A model generated the notes under the pieces. The model was not told the DNA's origin and did no database searches. It was given only the letters and a program-made list of their open reading frames with translations. Both the position numbers and the translations under genes were made by a program. A DNA stretch of 64,000 nt from DASQMT01 sp963835735 (GTDB lineage Bacteria; Actinomycetota; Thermoleophilia; Solirubrobacterales; Solirubrobacteraceae): positions 372,001 to 436,000 of the forward strand of contig CAWIGP010000007.1 of NCBI GenBank assembly GCA_963835735.1. Direction: 5' to 3'. This document shows, one piece after another, positions 27,938-35,763 of this stretch (positions are counted from its first letter, which is position 1; each line of letters opens with the position of its first letter).

Positions 27938-28569
27938 AGGGCGGCTGGCTGGTCGGCGTGGTCGCGGTGGTCGTGCTCGCCTACATCACGATCAACTCGT
28001 TCCGCACCGAGGGGGTCGGGCCTGCCGGCCTGGAACGGGGCGCCGAGCTGCCGCCGTTCGCGACGCCGCTGGCCGCGAGCGCGAAGGGCGGCGACGCCAA
28101 CGTCTTCCCCGGCCCCGGCAGCGGACCGGAGGGCGAGCCGCCCGCATGCACGGTGCGCGGGCCGGACGTCCTCAACGTGTGCGAGCTGACCGAGCGTGGT
28201 CCGGTCGTGCTGGCGTTCGTCGTCACGCGGTCGGGCGAATGCGCACGCCAGGTCGACGTGCTCGACCGCGTCGCGGCGCGCGTGCCGGGGGTGCAGTTCG
28301 CCGCCGTCGCCGTGCGCGAGGACCGCGAGCGGCTGCGCCGGCTGATCCGCGAGCGCGGCTGGCGCCTGCCGGTCGGCTACGACCACGATGGCGCGGTCGC
28401 GAATCTCTACGGCCTCGGCGTCGTCTGCCCACTGGTCACGTTCGCGGACCGCGACGGCCGGGTGGCCGGCAGCGAACTGGGCTTCCTCGACGAGGACGCG
28501 CTGGAGGACGCCGCCCGTGCGCTGGCGGCGGGCCGGCGGCTGCCGACGCTTGGCGCTGCGGTGTCATGA
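27934..28569 (+). CDS. Membrane-anchored thioredoxin-fold protein with SGEC in place of CxxC
   Basis: 211 residues from GTG 27934, overlapping the MMPL stop. One N-terminal helix (WLVGVVAVVVLAYITI), then a TlpA/peroxiredoxin-like fold: GPVVLAFVVTRSGECARQVDVLDRV, later YDHDGAVANLYGLGVVCPLVTFADRDGRVAG. The active site reads S-x-x-C, retaining only the second Cys of the thioredoxin motif. Other Cys residues lie at about 70 and 79 and in GVVCP. It might reduce or chaperone the Cys-containing Mce tails outside the membrane (inference). Confidence 0.75.
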   Translation: MKGGWLVGVVAVVVLAYITINSFRTEGVGPAGLERGAELPPFATPLAASAKGGDANVFPGPGSGPEGEPPACTVRGPDVLNVCELTERGPVVLAFVVTRSGECARQVDVLDRVAARVPGVQFAAVAVREDRERLRRLIRERGWRLPVGYDHDGAVANLYGLGVVCPLVTFADRDGRVAGSELGFLDEDALEDAARALAAGRRLPTLGAAVS

Positions 28570-29180
28570 GCGAAGACCCGGTCCTCGTCGCCGCCGCCGT
28601 CGACTCGCTCGTCGGGGACGAGCACCCCGGCCTGCGCGTCTGGACGGCACGCGTCGGCGCACGGCCGGGCCGGACGCCGCCCGAGCTGCGCGACCGCCTG
28701 CGGCTGATCGCCGACCGGCTGCGTGGCCCGCAGGCCGTGGCGCTGCGGTCGAAGCCGGTGCCGTGGGCGTACCGCGTGCTCTACCGCCATCTCGGCATCG
28801 ATCCCGACGTGACGCGGACGCCGCTGGAGGCGCTCGTGCTCGACCGGCTCATGCACGGCGGCTTCACGACGCGCGGGGTACCGGAGGACGCGCTCGCGCT
28901 CGCCACGCTCGAGACCGGCGTGCCTGTGTACGCGGCGGATGCCGACCGCGTCGGCGCGCTCGAGCTCGCGCCGGACGACCGCGGGCGGCTCACGCTCGGC
29001 GACGAGCGCGGCCCGGTGGCGGTGCTGTTCGAGCCGCCGCTGCCCGACCGCGCGCCGCGCCGCGACACGCGCGCACTGATCCTCGTCGCGATCCAGGCTC
29101 CCGGGGTAGAGGACGTGTACGTCCACGAAGCAATGTGGACGGCAGCGTCCGCGATGCCTACCATTGACGCGGGGTCATGA
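28566..29180 (+). CDS. B3/4 tRNA-synthetase-beta-type domain protein
   Basis: 204 residues, ATGA overlap with the previous gene. The central part matches the stand-alone B3/4 domain family, related to the editing region of phenylalanyl-tRNA synthetase beta: PVPWAYRVLYRHLGIDPDV, TPLEALVLDRLMHGG, then TGVPVYAADADRVG. There is no synthetase catalytic core. Stand-alone members have no firm role; tRNA quality control or amino-acid binding has been suggested. Its presence in a lipid-transport operon is unexplained and could be passive co-transcription. Confidence 0.65.
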   Translation: MSEDPVLVAAAVDSLVGDEHPGLRVWTARVGARPGRTPPELRDRLRLIADRLRGPQAVALRSKPVPWAYRVLYRHLGIDPDVTRTPLEALVLDRLMHGGFTTRGVPEDALALATLETGVPVYAADADRVGALELAPDDRGRLTLGDERGPVAVLFEPPLPDRAPRRDTRALILVAIQAPGVEDVYVHEAMWTAASAMPTIDAGS

Positions 29181-30586
29181 AGATTCGTGTTTCTGTCACG
29201 CTCGGCGCTCTGCTCGCCGTACTCGCCCTTGCGGCGCCCGCATCCGCGGAGACGCTGCATTTCGAGTACGGCCCGATCACGATCAACCCCGGCCAGAACA
29301 CGATCGCGCTGGAGGAGAACACCTTCAAGCCGCCGGTCGACGGCTGGATCACCGGCTTCCGTCCCAACCTCGTGCGCGCCGACGGCAGCGTCCCGCGCGT
29401 CGACGTCATCCACCTGCACCATGGCGTCTGGCTGAAGAACCTCGCTCCGCTGTTCGCGGCCGGCGAGGAGAAGACGCGCTTCACGGCGCCGCCGGGCTTC
29501 GGTTGGCGCTACCGGACGACGGACCGATGGCACATGAACCACATGATCCACAACCTGACGCCGACGCCCGAGCAGGTCTATGTCACGTACGACCTCGACT
29601 TCGTCCCGGACACCGATCCGGCCGCGGCCGGGATGAACGAGGTCGAGACGGTCTGGCTCGACGTCATGGGGCTCTCCGCCTACCCGGTGTTCGACGCGAA
29701 GCGGGGGAAGGGCGGCAGGGACGGGCGGCTGACCTACCCGGACGAGGTGCCCGGCGCGCCCCGCCGCGGCTGGACCGTGCCGGAGGACGGCGCGCTCGTC
29801 GGTACGGCCGGCCATCTCCATCCCGGCGGGCTGTGGACCGACATGACGCTGACCCGCGACGGCCGTACCACGCGGCTGTTCCGCTCCAAGGCCGTCTACT
29901 ACGAACCCGCAGGCGCCGTCTCGTGGGACGTCTCGATGACCGCCACGCCGCCGGACTGGCGCGTGCAGCTGCGCAAGGGCGACGTCGTCCGCGTGTCGGG
30001 CACCTACGACACGCGCAGGGCGTCGTGGTACGAGTCGATGGCGATCATGCCGGCGATGTTCGACCCCGGCGGGACGGGGGCCGACCCGTTCACCACCGAC
30101 GTCGACGTCGAGGGCGCTGTCACGCACGGCCACCTGCCGGAGAACAATGGCCACGGCGGCGCGTTCTTCGGCCTGCCCGACCCGCGCAGGATGCTGTCGC
30201 GCCCGATCGCGGGAAGCGGCACGGTCGCGATCCAGGGCTTCATCTACGGACAGGGCGACCTGAACATGACCGGCCGGCGCGGGCGCCCGGCCGAGGTTCG
30301 CCGCGGCCGCGGGCTGCGCTTCGTCAACCGCGACGCGAAGCGGACGATCTACCACACGATCACCGCCTGCAAGGCGCCCTGCAACCGGTCCACCGGGATT
30401 GCGTACCCGCTGGCGAACGGCAAGGTCGACTTCGACTCCGGCGAGCTCGGCTTCGGCCCGCGGGGCTTCACGGCGGCCGCGAACCGGGACAGCTGGACGA
30501 CCCCGCGGAATCTCAAGGCGGGCACGTACACCTACTTCTGCCGCGTCCACCCGTTCATGCGCGGCGCCTTCAAGGTGAAGCGCTAG
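29177..30586 (+). CDS. Secreted copper-protein-like: Nod19/PHM-like region plus C-terminal cupredoxin domain
   Basis: 469 residues with a signal peptide (LGALLAVLALAAPASA). Residues ~25-330 carry His-rich motifs (VIHLHHGVWLKN, WHMNHMIHNL, GTAGHLHPGG) recalling SURNod19 / PHM-type copper folds. The last ~110 residues look like a type-1 copper domain: YHTITACKAPC supplies His, then TYFCRVHPFMRGAF supplies Cys, His and Met in cupredoxin order. It probably binds copper outside the cell; redox activity is inferred. It is last in the overlapping gene run. Its 3' end overlaps the convergent Erm-like gene by 17 bp and lies inside a tandem duplication. Confidence 0.7.
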   Translation: MKIRVSVTLGALLAVLALAAPASAETLHFEYGPITINPGQNTIALEENTFKPPVDGWITGFRPNLVRADGSVPRVDVIHLHHGVWLKNLAPLFAAGEEKTRFTAPPGFGWRYRTTDRWHMNHMIHNLTPTPEQVYVTYDLDFVPDTDPAAAGMNEVETVWLDVMGLSAYPVFDAKRGKGGRDGRLTYPDEVPGAPRRGWTVPEDGALVGTAGHLHPGGLWTDMTLTRDGRTTRLFRSKAVYYEPAGAVSWDVSMTATPPDWRVQLRKGDVVRVSGTYDTRRASWYESMAIMPAMFDPGGTGADPFTTDVDVEGAVTHGHLPENNGHGGAFFGLPDPRRMLSRPIAGSGTVAIQGFIYGQGDLNMTGRRGRPAEVRRGRGLRFVNRDAKRTIYHTITACKAPCNRSTGIAYPLANGKVDFDSGELGFGPRGFTAAANRDSWTTPRNLKAGTYTYFCRVHPFMRGAFKVKR

Positions 30587-30668
30587 GCGGCATCTGCCGC
30601 GATCGCCCGCTCGTGGGGCGCGGTGGCTTCAAGTGGCTAGGCGGCATCTGCCCGCGATCGCCCGCTCG
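30561..30668. repeat. Tandem duplication of about 50 bp at the copper-protein/erm convergence
   Basis: GCTAGGCGGCATCTGCC then GCGATCGCCCGCTCG occurs at 30582-30613 and again at 30636-30668 with one inserted C, a period near 54 bp. CTTCAAG before each copy extends the match. The first copy includes the TAG stop of the copper-protein gene, and both are read as the C-terminus of the Erm-like protein. Confidence 0.75.
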
Positions 30669-31469
30669 CGCGCGCGTGTTCGAGGTCGAGCCGCGGTAGG
30701 CGGCGAACAGCCGCGCGTATTGCTCCGGCCCGACGCGCGACGGCGTCGCGCCGGCGGGCACGTCCGCGGCCGCGACGACACGCTGCGCCCGGCGCCGGCC
30801 GCAGCGTCGCGCCAGCCGGTCGGCGACAGTCCTGCCGCGCGCGTCGAAGACGGCGCCGAGGAACGCGTCGTACTCGCCGAACGCGGCCGGTGAGAGCAGC
30901 GGCGCGCCGCGCGGGGCGAGCGTGAGCACCGCCGACGCGATCGCCGGGACCGGCCGGAACGCGCGCGGCTGGATCGTCCGCCCGGCGCGCAGCTCGTACC
31001 ACGGCGCCCATGTCGCGGCGAAGCGCCCGCAGCTGGGCCGGCCGGCAAGCCGCCGCGCGGTCTCGCGCTGGAGCACCAGCGTGGCGCGGACGAGGCCGTG
31101 CGCCTCGGCCAGCAGCCGCCGGACCAACCGCGTGCCGATCCCGTACGGGGCGGCCGAGACGACGTAGAACGGCTCGGCGGGCCACGGCACCGCGAGCGCG
31201 TCGCCGGCGACCACGTCGACGTCGCCCCAGCCGCGGGCGCGCGAGCCGAGCAGCTCGACCCACGCGGGATCGAGCTCGACCGCGACGACGCGCGCGCCGC
31301 GCGCGGCGGCAGCCGCGGTCAGGGCGCCGGCGCCCGCGCCGAGGTCGAGCACGAGCGCGCGCGGCGGCGGATGCAGCGTGCCGATGACGTCGGCGACGAC
31401 GTCGCGATCATGGAGGAAGTTCTGGCCGAGCGCGCGGCGACGCGCGTCTCGAGGGGTACGGCGGGACAT
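30570..31469 (-). CDS. Erm/KsgA-like rRNA adenine N6-methyltransferase with altered catalytic motif
   Basis: 299 residues. RALGQNFLHD at 13-22 and the AdoMet loop LDLGAGAGALTAA, then VVAVELDP, are classic for Erm/KsgA enzymes that dimethylate 23S A2058 or 16S adenines. The catalytic motif IV, normally NxP(F/Y), here reads SAAPYGI: Ala replaces the Asn that contacts the target adenine, so activity is doubtful or altered. The last ~35 residues (from about GDRGQMPPSHLK) are encoded in the duplicated DNA and probably extend the original protein. Start ATG 31469. Divergent from the glycosyltransferase. Confidence 0.75.
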   Translation of the reverse strand: MSRRTPRDARRRALGQNFLHDRDVVADVIGTLHPPPRALVLDLGAGAGALTAAAAARGARVVAVELDPAWVELLGSRARGWGDVDVVAGDALAVPWPAEPFYVVSAAPYGIGTRLVRRLLAEAHGLVRATLVLQRETARRLAGRPSCGRFAATWAPWYELRAGRTIQPRAFRPVPAIASAVLTLAPRGAPLLSPAAFGEYDAFLGAVFDARGRTVADRLARRCGRRRAQRVVAAADVPAGATPSRVGPEQYARLFAAYRGSTSNTRARAGDRGQMPPSHLKPPRPTSGRSRQMPPSASP

Positions 31470-31608
31470 TTCGGTTCCTCGGCGTCGGGCCGCGCCGGTG
31501 GCGCGGCGGGGTCAGCGGGAGCTGACGGCGACTAGAGGAAGTTGTGCAACGTGCCCACGCACCGGACTGTAGCGGGAATGCGGGCGGGCGCCGGCTCGTC
31601 CTTGCCGC

Positions 31609-32793
31609 ATGCGGCCGCTCCGGATCCTGGTGACGACCACCGGTCACGCCGGGCACGTGCTCCCGCTCGTCCCGTTCGCGCGCGCGTGGCAGCGCGCCGG
31701 GCACGAGATCCTGGTCGCGGTTCCGCGCTCGCGGACGGCAATCGTCGAGCAGGCCGGGCTACCGCTGCGCGCGTTGGACGAGCCGTCGGACGAGGTCGTC
31801 GGGCCGCTGTTCGCCGAGGCGCTGGCGGCCGCGCCGGACGAGGCGAACGAGATCGTGATCGGGCGGATCTTCGCCGATCACAAGAAGCGCGCGGCGCTGC
31901 CCGGGATCCTGGCGGCGATCAAGGACCGGCGGCCGGACGTGATCGTGCGCGAGAGCTACGAGTTCGGCGCCGTGCTCGCCGCCGAGCACCACGGGATCCC
32001 GCACGTGCGCATCGGGCCGGGCCTCGCGTCGACCGAGGGGCTGTTGTGCGACATCGCGATCGCAGGCGCGCCCGACCTGCCGGCCGCCGAGATCCGCGAC
32101 TCGCCGTTCCTCAGCCTCAATCCGCCCGCGCTCGACGGCCCCGCGGGGCTGCCGCAGGTGCATCGTTTCCGTGATGCTCGGACCACGCCCGGCCGGCTGC
32201 CGGACTGGTGGCCGGGCAACCAGGACCCGCTGGTGTACCTGAGCTTCGGCTCGGTCGCCGGCGGGATGGACTTCATCTTCCCCCGCGTCTATCGGGTCGC
32301 GCTGGAGCAGCTCGCCGAGCTGCCTGTGCGGGTGCTGGTGACGATCGGGAACGACCGCGAGCCGCTCGAGCTCGGACCGCAGCCCGCCAACGTGCGAGTC
32401 GAGCGGTGGGTGCCGCAGGCCGACATAGTGGCGCGCGCGGCGGTGGCGGTCGTCCACGGCGGCTACGGCAGCGTCCACGGCGCCATCTGCGCCGGGGTCC
32501 CGCTCGTCGTCGCGCCGCTGTTCGCCGATCAGCCTTTCAACGCGCGCCGGGTGGCGCAGCTGGGCGCCGGCATCGCGCTGCCCGAGCCCGGCAGCCTGGC
32601 GCGGCTGGCCGAGGACGCGCCGCGTCTGTTCGCGCGCCTCGGCGAGGCGGTCGAGCGGGTGCTCGGCGATTCCCGCTACCGGCACGCGGCGCGGCGCGTC
32701 GCGATGAGCGCGGCGACGCTGCGGCCCGTGGACGCATCCGCGGGCGTGCTCGTGCGCGCGGTCACCGGGCGCGACGAAGAGCTCGCCGCCTAG
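31609..32793 (+). CDS. MGT-type glycosyltransferase (GT1 family)
   Basis: 394 residues, two Rossmann lobes. The N-lobe begins ILVTTTGHAGHVLPLVPFARA. The C-lobe has the nucleotide-sugar signature region VVHGGYGSVHGAICAGVPLVVAPLFADQPFNARRV (read near 285-320). GT1 enzymes of this kind glycosylate macrolides, lipids or small molecules using UDP/dTDP sugars. Position next to an Erm-like gene hints at resistance or detoxification but does not show it. The start ATG lacks a clear Shine-Dalgarno. Its stop shares CTAG with the convergent aminotransferase. Confidence 0.85.
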   Translation: MRPLRILVTTTGHAGHVLPLVPFARAWQRAGHEILVAVPRSRTAIVEQAGLPLRALDEPSDEVVGPLFAEALAAAPDEANEIVIGRIFADHKKRAALPGILAAIKDRRPDVIVRESYEFGAVLAAEHHGIPHVRIGPGLASTEGLLCDIAIAGAPDLPAAEIRDSPFLSLNPPALDGPAGLPQVHRFRDARTTPGRLPDWWPGNQDPLVYLSFGSVAGGMDFIFPRVYRVALEQLAELPVRVLVTIGNDREPLELGPQPANVRVERWVPQADIVARAAVAVVHGGYGSVHGAICAGVPLVVAPLFADQPFNARRVAQLGAGIALPEPGSLARLAEDAPRLFARLGEAVERVLGDSRYRHAARRVAMSAATLRPVDASAGVLVRAVTGRDEELAA

Positions 32794-33881
32794 GCACGGC
32801 CGGGCAGCAGCGCGGACGCGAGCCGGTCGACTGCCGCCGGGCCACGGAGCGCGGCGCGCACGTGGCGCTCGTCGCCCCACAGCCGGCCGGGAGCGACGAA
32901 CACCTGCGCGGCGGCCAGGCGGGCGGCGATCGCCGGGCCGTCCTCCTCGCTCGACGACAGCCACGCGAACGGCATGGCGCCGGGCGCGGCGGAGAACGGC
33001 GAGCCGGCCAGCGCGCGCGCCAGCCGCTCGTGCAGCGCCCCCGCCACGGCGCGGCGGCGGGCCGCGAGCGCGGCGCCCGCGTCGGACGCCGCCCACGTCG
33101 CGGCCGCCTGCGCCGGCGCGCCGATCCCGCCGCTCGGCGCGAGCCGTGCGACCAGCTCCGGTGGGCCGAGCGCGGCGCCGGCGCGCAGCCCGGCCATCGC
33201 GTGCGCCTTCGAGAAGGAGCGCACGACGACGAGGTTCGCCAGCTCGGCGACGAGCGGCGCGGCATCCCCGCCGTCGGGCGCGAACTCGGCGAGCGCCTCG
33301 TCGACGACCACGGTCACGCCGCCGGGGAGGCTCGTGCACAGGTGCCGCACCGCGCCGCGTGAGAGCAGCAAGCCGGTGGGATCGGACGGGCTCGTCAGCA
33401 GCACCACGCGGGTCTCGGCGCCGATGCCGGAGAGAAGCGTCCCCGGCGTCGCGGGCATCGGCACGGCGCGGCCGCCGCCCGCCTCGACGAGCCCCGGCAG
33501 TGGCTGCCAGCCCGGCCAGGCGACGAGCGCCTCGCCGCCGTCGCCGAGCAGCACCGCGCACGCGGCGCGCAGCAGCTCTCCCGCCCCGTGACCGACCGCG
33601 ATCTGCTCGACCGCGACGCCGTGGCGCTCGGCCAGTGCGGCGCGTAGGGCGCCGGCGGACGGGTCGGGATACGCGTTGAGCGCCCGCCGCAGCGCGAACG
33701 TCGCCGCGTTCACCGCGTCCGGGTGCGGCGGCTCGTGCCAGCCGGTGCCGGACAGGTCGAGCGGCTCGATCCGGCTCAGCGCGCGGCGCCGGCGCTCGTC
33801 ACGCTGCGCGAGCAGCTCCTCGGAGATCTCCTCCGGAGCCATCTCCTCGAACTGACGGTAGTAGTCGCGGAAGCCGGCCAT
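32790..33881 (-). CDS. PLP-dependent aminotransferase, class I/II (HisC-like)
   Basis: 363 residues. Fold-type I aminotransferase related to histidinol-phosphate aminotransferase: AYPDPSAGALRAALAERHGV, AVGHGAGELLRAAC (PLP phosphate loop), LTSPSDPTGLLL, VVVDEALAEFAP (Asp contacting PLP) and VVRSFSKAHAMAGLRAG with the Schiff-base Lys. Real hisC genes normally sit with histidine genes, which are absent here, so another amino acid substrate is possible. ATG 33881 overlaps the stop of the upstream membrane-protein gene (TGATG), so the two form an operon. Confidence 0.82.
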   Translation of the reverse strand: MAGFRDYYRQFEEMAPEEISEELLAQRDERRRRALSRIEPLDLSGTGWHEPPHPDAVNAATFALRRALNAYPDPSAGALRAALAERHGVAVEQIAVGHGAGELLRAACAVLLGDGGEALVAWPGWQPLPGLVEAGGGRAVPMPATPGTLLSGIGAETRVVLLTSPSDPTGLLLSRGAVRHLCTSLPGGVTVVVDEALAEFAPDGGDAAPLVAELANLVVVRSFSKAHAMAGLRAGAALGPPELVARLAPSGGIGAPAQAAATWAASDAGAALAARRRAVAGALHERLARALAGSPFSAAPGAMPFAWLSSSEEDGPAIAARLAAAQVFVAPGRLWGDERHVRAALRGPAAVDRLASALLPGRA

Positions 33882-34354
33882 CAGCGCGGCGCGATCGAAG
33901 ACCCCGGGCCCTCGAGCAGCAGGAACCACACGGTGAAGCCGGTCGCCGCGACGATCGCGGTGACGACGAAGATGCGGCCGAGCGCGCCCTCGCGCTGGTC
34001 GTGGCCCGCGGCGCGCCTCAGCAGGCGCCAGACGTGGTCGAGCCGGGTCGCGACCATCAGCGTCACGATCAGCGATCCGATCAGCCCGAAGAACGCCACG
34101 ACGATGCCGAGGAACACGCTGCCGGTGGCGTAGTCGAGTTGCGAGCCGACCCACATCCAGCCGATCGGCTGCGGGCCCCAGGCGCTCAGCACGACGAGCG
34201 CCTCGACGACCAGCACCGCGAGCGCGAGCAGCGCGTCGAGCCGGCGCCGCCGGGCGCTGCCGCGCTCGGGCGGCTTGCGGTAGCGGACGGGCGCCGTGCC
34301 CGGGCGGCGTCCGATGAACAGCCCGCCCGTGTCCGTGGGGTCGTTGCGAGGCAC
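33881..34354 (-). CDS. Membrane protein with three predicted helices, hypothetical
   Basis: 157 residues from GTG 34354. The basic, Arg-rich N-terminus (about 1-40) is followed by helices near LLALAVLVVEALVVLSAW, VFLGIVVAFFGLIGSLIVTLMVA and IFVVTAIVAATGFTVWFLL. No family recognised. Longer open frames upstream overlap the divergent gene at 34407 and were not used. Confidence 0.6.
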   Translation of the reverse strand: MPRNDPTDTGGLFIGRRPGTAPVRYRKPPERGSARRRRLDALLALAVLVVEALVVLSAWGPQPIGWMWVGSQLDYATGSVFLGIVVAFFGLIGSLIVTLMVATRLDHVWRLLRRAAGHDQREGALGRIFVVTAIVAATGFTVWFLLLEGPGSSIAPR

Positions 34355-34406
34355 CGGGACAAGTATGTCGAGCCGCTGGTAGATTCCCGCCAGGAGGGAG
34401 ATCCCG

Positions 34407-34835
34407 ATGCCCGTTCTGAGCCCGGCCGTCATCGACGAGCGTGCCGCCCGGCGCGATCTCTGCCACCAGATCGGCCGGCTCGAGCAGGAGCTCGCGCGCA
34501 CGCTGGCCGAGGTCTTCCCGCGGCGCGAGCCGGCGCGCCCCGGCCGTTCCGCATCGGCGCAGGCGGGGCCGCGGCTGCTCGAGCTCGGGCAGCTCGAGCG
34601 CATCCGCGACGAGCTCGCCGATCGCGTCGCGACACTGCGAGAGCACCGGGCGCCGGCGCTGCTGGAGGAGATGCGGCGCGCGCCTGAGCGTTATCGCTGG
34701 GCGACGGTCACGAGCGCGGAGCTCGGCGAGCCTGGCTGCACGGTCTGGCGGGTGCGCCCTCGCCTCGGCCTGATCGGCATGCTGATGGGGTGGTGGCGCG
34801 TGAAGATCTCCTCCGGTTGCCCGTTACCGCGGTGA
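34407..34835 (+). CDS. Conserved-looking hypothetical protein with coiled-coil segments
   Basis: 142 residues. AGGAGGGA lies 7 nt before the ATG, one of the best ribosome sites in the window, so it is very probably expressed. Heptad-like helices occur at about 10-40 (DLCHQIGRLEQELARTLAEV) and 58-95 (LLELGQLERIRDELADRVATL). The C-terminus is basic and hydrophobic (LGLIGMLMGWWRVK). No recognised domain. The next gene starts 7 nt after its stop. Confidence 0.65.
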   Translation: MPVLSPAVIDERAARRDLCHQIGRLEQELARTLAEVFPRREPARPGRSASAQAGPRLLELGQLERIRDELADRVATLREHRAPALLEEMRRAPERYRWATVTSAELGEPGCTVWRVRPRLGLIGMLMGWWRVKISSGCPLPR

Positions 34836-34842
34836 CAGCCTG

Positions 34843-35259
34843 ATGGGCCGGCGCAGCCGCAAGCGCGGCGACGCGGCGCCCGCACCGGCGCCGCCGGCGC
34901 CCGCACCGGCCAGGCGCGCTGACGCCCGCCCGCGCGCACCCTGGCATCCGTTCCCGCTGGTCGAGCTGTGCGTGCTGATCGGGCTCGTCCTGGTCGTGTG
35001 GGGGCTGTTCCGCATCGACGACGACGGCGGCGGCGTGATGCTCGTCTGCGGGATGGCGCTGGCGTCGCTGGCCGGCCTCGACACCGCGCTGCGCGAGCAC
35101 TTCTCCGGGTACGCGTCGCACGCGTTCCTGCTCGCGGCGCTCCCCGCCGTGCTCGTCGCCGGCGTGCTGTTCTTCGCCCGCGCGCCCTGGGTGACGATCC
35201 CGATCGCGGCGGCGCTCGTGTTCGCGGCGGCGTTCCTCGCGCTCCGGCGCCGCAGCTAG
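34843..35259 (+). CDS. Membrane protein, hypothetical
   Basis: 138 residues. Ala/Pro/Arg-rich cytosolic N-terminus (about 1-38), then four hydrophobic stretches (LVELCVLIGLVLVVWGLF; VMLVCGMALASLAGL; FLLAALPAVLVAGVLFF; TIPIAAALVFAAAFLAL). Likely co-transcribed with the preceding gene. The TAG stop is part of the TAGGCT -10 box of the following VOC gene. Confidence 0.6.
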   Translation: MGRRSRKRGDAAPAPAPPAPAPARRADARPRAPWHPFPLVELCVLIGLVLVVWGLFRIDDDGGGVMLVCGMALASLAGLDTALREHFSGYASHAFLLAALPAVLVAGVLFFARAPWVTIPIAAALVFAAAFLALRRRS

Positions 35260-35262
35260 GCT
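35257..35262 (+). promoter_or_regulatory. -10 box TAGGCT for the VOC gene
   Basis: TAGGCT ends 11 nt before the ATG at 35274. Its first three bases are the stop codon of the preceding gene. Confidence 0.5.
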
Positions 35263-35273
35263 CCTTGCCAGCG

Positions 35274-35723
35274 ATGGCCACCGAGGAGAAGCGCATGCAG
35301 CTACGCGGGCTGCATCACGTGACAGCGATCTGCCGCGACGCCGAGCAGACGATCGCGTTCTACCGCGACCTCATGGGCCTGGCCGTCGTGCACGACGGGC
35401 CGTCCGACGACGATCCGCAGTCGCGCCACGTCTGGTTCGGCGCCCAGGACGGCCGGCCGGGAAGGCTCGTTTCGTTCATGCAGTACCCCGAGCTGCCGAC
35501 CGGCGTCGTAGGGGTCGGCTCGACCCACCACTTCGCATTCGTGGTCGACAGCGCGGAGGAGCAGGAGGCGTGGCGGGACTACCTGCGCGGCCAGGGCGTC
35601 GAGTGCACCGACGTGTTCGACCGCGGGGCGTTCCGCTCGATCTACATCCGCGACCCCGACGGCCATATCGTCGAGATCGCGACCAACGGGCCCGGCTTTA
35701 CCGCCGGCGGTCCGTCCGCGTAG
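35274..35723 (+). CDS. VOC-family (glyoxalase/dioxygenase fold) protein
   Basis: 149 residues with paired beta-alpha-beta-beta-beta modules: GLHHVTAICRDAEQTIAFYRD, THHFAFVVDSAEEQEAW, SIYIRDPDGHIVEIATNGPGF. The His in LHHVT and THHFAF and the Glu in VEIAT are metal ligands in VOC enzymes, so it should bind a divalent metal. It resembles ring-cleaving dioxygenase-type VOC proteins (PcpA-like 'HHVTA'), but this copy is one-domain short. Substrate unknown. The leaderless promoter suggests independent expression. Confidence 0.8.
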   Translation: MATEEKRMQLRGLHHVTAICRDAEQTIAFYRDLMGLAVVHDGPSDDDPQSRHVWFGAQDGRPGRLVSFMQYPELPTGVVGVGSTHHFAFVVDSAEEQEAWRDYLRGQGVECTDVFDRGAFRSIYIRDPDGHIVEIATNGPGFTAGGPSA

Positions 35724-35763
35724 GACGGGCGGACCGCCGACGGTCCCCTACCGTGCCGGCTGC

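Noticed and set aside
31511..31526. GTCAGC-GGGA-GCTGAC hairpin as an erm attenuator
   Set aside because: Short stem, no leader peptide frame recognised upstream of the Erm-like start; not enough for an attenuation claim.
34407..34773. Overlapping plus-strand frames (34001-34687, 34441-34773) as alternative genes
   Set aside because: Only the 34407 frame has a strong Shine-Dalgarno and heptad pattern; the others are out-of-frame shadows.
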